Assembly: GCA_004020545.1 (NCBI GenBank)
Contig: SAQE01000064.1
Location: 1 to 32,306 of the forward strand
Reading direction: 5' to 3'
Source of the DNA: Mesorhizobium sp.
Lineage (GTDB): Bacteria; Pseudomonadota; Alphaproteobacteria; Rhizobiales; Rhizobiaceae
Length of the DNA stretch: 32,306 bases
Shown one piece after another: positions 32,067 through 32,306 of this stretch. The notes under the pieces were generated by a model. The model made no database searches, was not told where the DNA came from, and saw nothing but the letters and a program-made list of their open reading frames with translations. A program made the translations under genes and the position numbers. Within the stretch, counting starts at the first letter, position 1; each line of letters opens with the position of its first letter.

Positions 32067-32306
32067 TCATGACCTGTTTGCAGCGTGCGCGGCGGACCGC
32101 CTTCTGCCGTTGGCGTTACGGCGTGCCTGAGCAGCGAGAGCCATGATGTCGAGGACCTCACTATCGGAGAGCTGCGGGAAGTTGACGTAGTAATAGCTGA
32201 GCGCGGGGAAGCGGGCAGGCTGACTGAGACAGATGAGCAAATCCGCTTCTTGCGCAAGTTCGGCTGCGGTGTCCGCGGGCGCCACTGGAATTGCGACGAC
32301 GATTTG
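32067..32306 (-). CDS. Phosphoribosyltransferase, C-terminal part, runs off the window
   Basis: Only the last 79 residues are present; the start lies beyond the right edge. The visible part reads QIVVAIPVAPADTAAEL, then DLLICLSQPARF and SYYYVNFPQLSDSEVLDIM, matching the end of the phosphoribosyltransferase proteins whose VAVPVAPPxT and WYxxFxQVSDEEV blocks are conserved. The PRPP-binding loop would be upstream, outside the window. It pairs logically with the prs paralogue. Confidence 0.72.
   Translation of the reverse strand, partial: QIVVAIPVAPADTAAELAQEADLLICLSQPARFPALSYYYVNFPQLSDSEVLDIMALAAQARRNANGRRRSAAHAANRS

Noticed and set aside
1-32306. CRISPR arrays, phage structural genes, toxin-antitoxin pairs
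   Set aside because: No regularly spaced direct repeats, no capsid/tail genes and no pair of small genes with recognised toxin or antitoxin motifs were seen.

Overview
The window looks like accessory DNA of a rhizobial alphaproteobacterium (Mesorhizobium/Sinorhizobium/Rhizobium type). Evidence is the moderately high GC, the style of the polar-amino-acid-type ABC transporter, a DUF3775 protein, repeated FixK/FNR-type boxes and decayed IS3 and IS66 transposases. No tRNA, rRNA, CRISPR array or replication origin was seen. Whether the DNA is plasmid, symbiosis island or chromosome cannot be decided from the window alone.

Bases 1-5900 are a loosely packed, decaying stretch. It holds a CBS/M50-protease remnant, an IS3-family remnant, an intact MBL-fold hydrolase, an unknown alpha/beta-hydrolase-like gene, an IS66 remnant and a Nudix hydrolase.

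Bases 5912-16710 are a compact catabolic locus of two divergent operons. Leftward: an intradiol ring-cleavage dioxygenase, an HpaH-like hydratase, an HpaI-like aldolase and a signal-less SBP3-fold protein. Rightward: a GntR/FCD regulator, a xylose-isomerase-like TIM barrel, a complete ABC importer (two permeases, binding protein, ATPase), a quinate/shikimate dehydrogenase-like enzyme, an HpaF-like tautomerase, a type II dehydroquinase and a Gfo/Idh/MocA oxidoreductase. The simplest reading is import of quinate, shikimate or a related cyclitol acid, conversion to a dihydroxylated aromatic, ring cleavage and breakdown to central metabolites. The mix of an intradiol dioxygenase with meta-pathway enzymes is unusual. 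The two divergent promoters each carry a related ATAATCG-type inverted repeat next to a TTGACA box, a likely operator for the GntR protein.

Bases 16950-18285 are a graveyard: TetR, Lnt/nitrilase-like and tyrosine-integrase remnants.

Bases 18283 to the end form a stress or low-oxygen island. It holds small rhizobial hypotheticals, ChaB, a Crp/Fnr regulator, a small lipoprotein, an accessory FtsH, a triple-BON protein, a short XRE-like protein, a PRPP synthetase, an APH-like kinase, a PolX-like helix-hairpin-helix protein, a DUF3775 protein, a tandem universal stress protein, a beta-CASP MBL nuclease and the end of a phosphoribosyltransferase. Ten TTGAT-N4-ATCAA-type boxes, four of them perfect, lie 44-107 bases before the genes here, and none was seen before the other genes of the window. 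This looks like one FixK/FNR-controlled regulon assembled as an island beside an integrase remnant.
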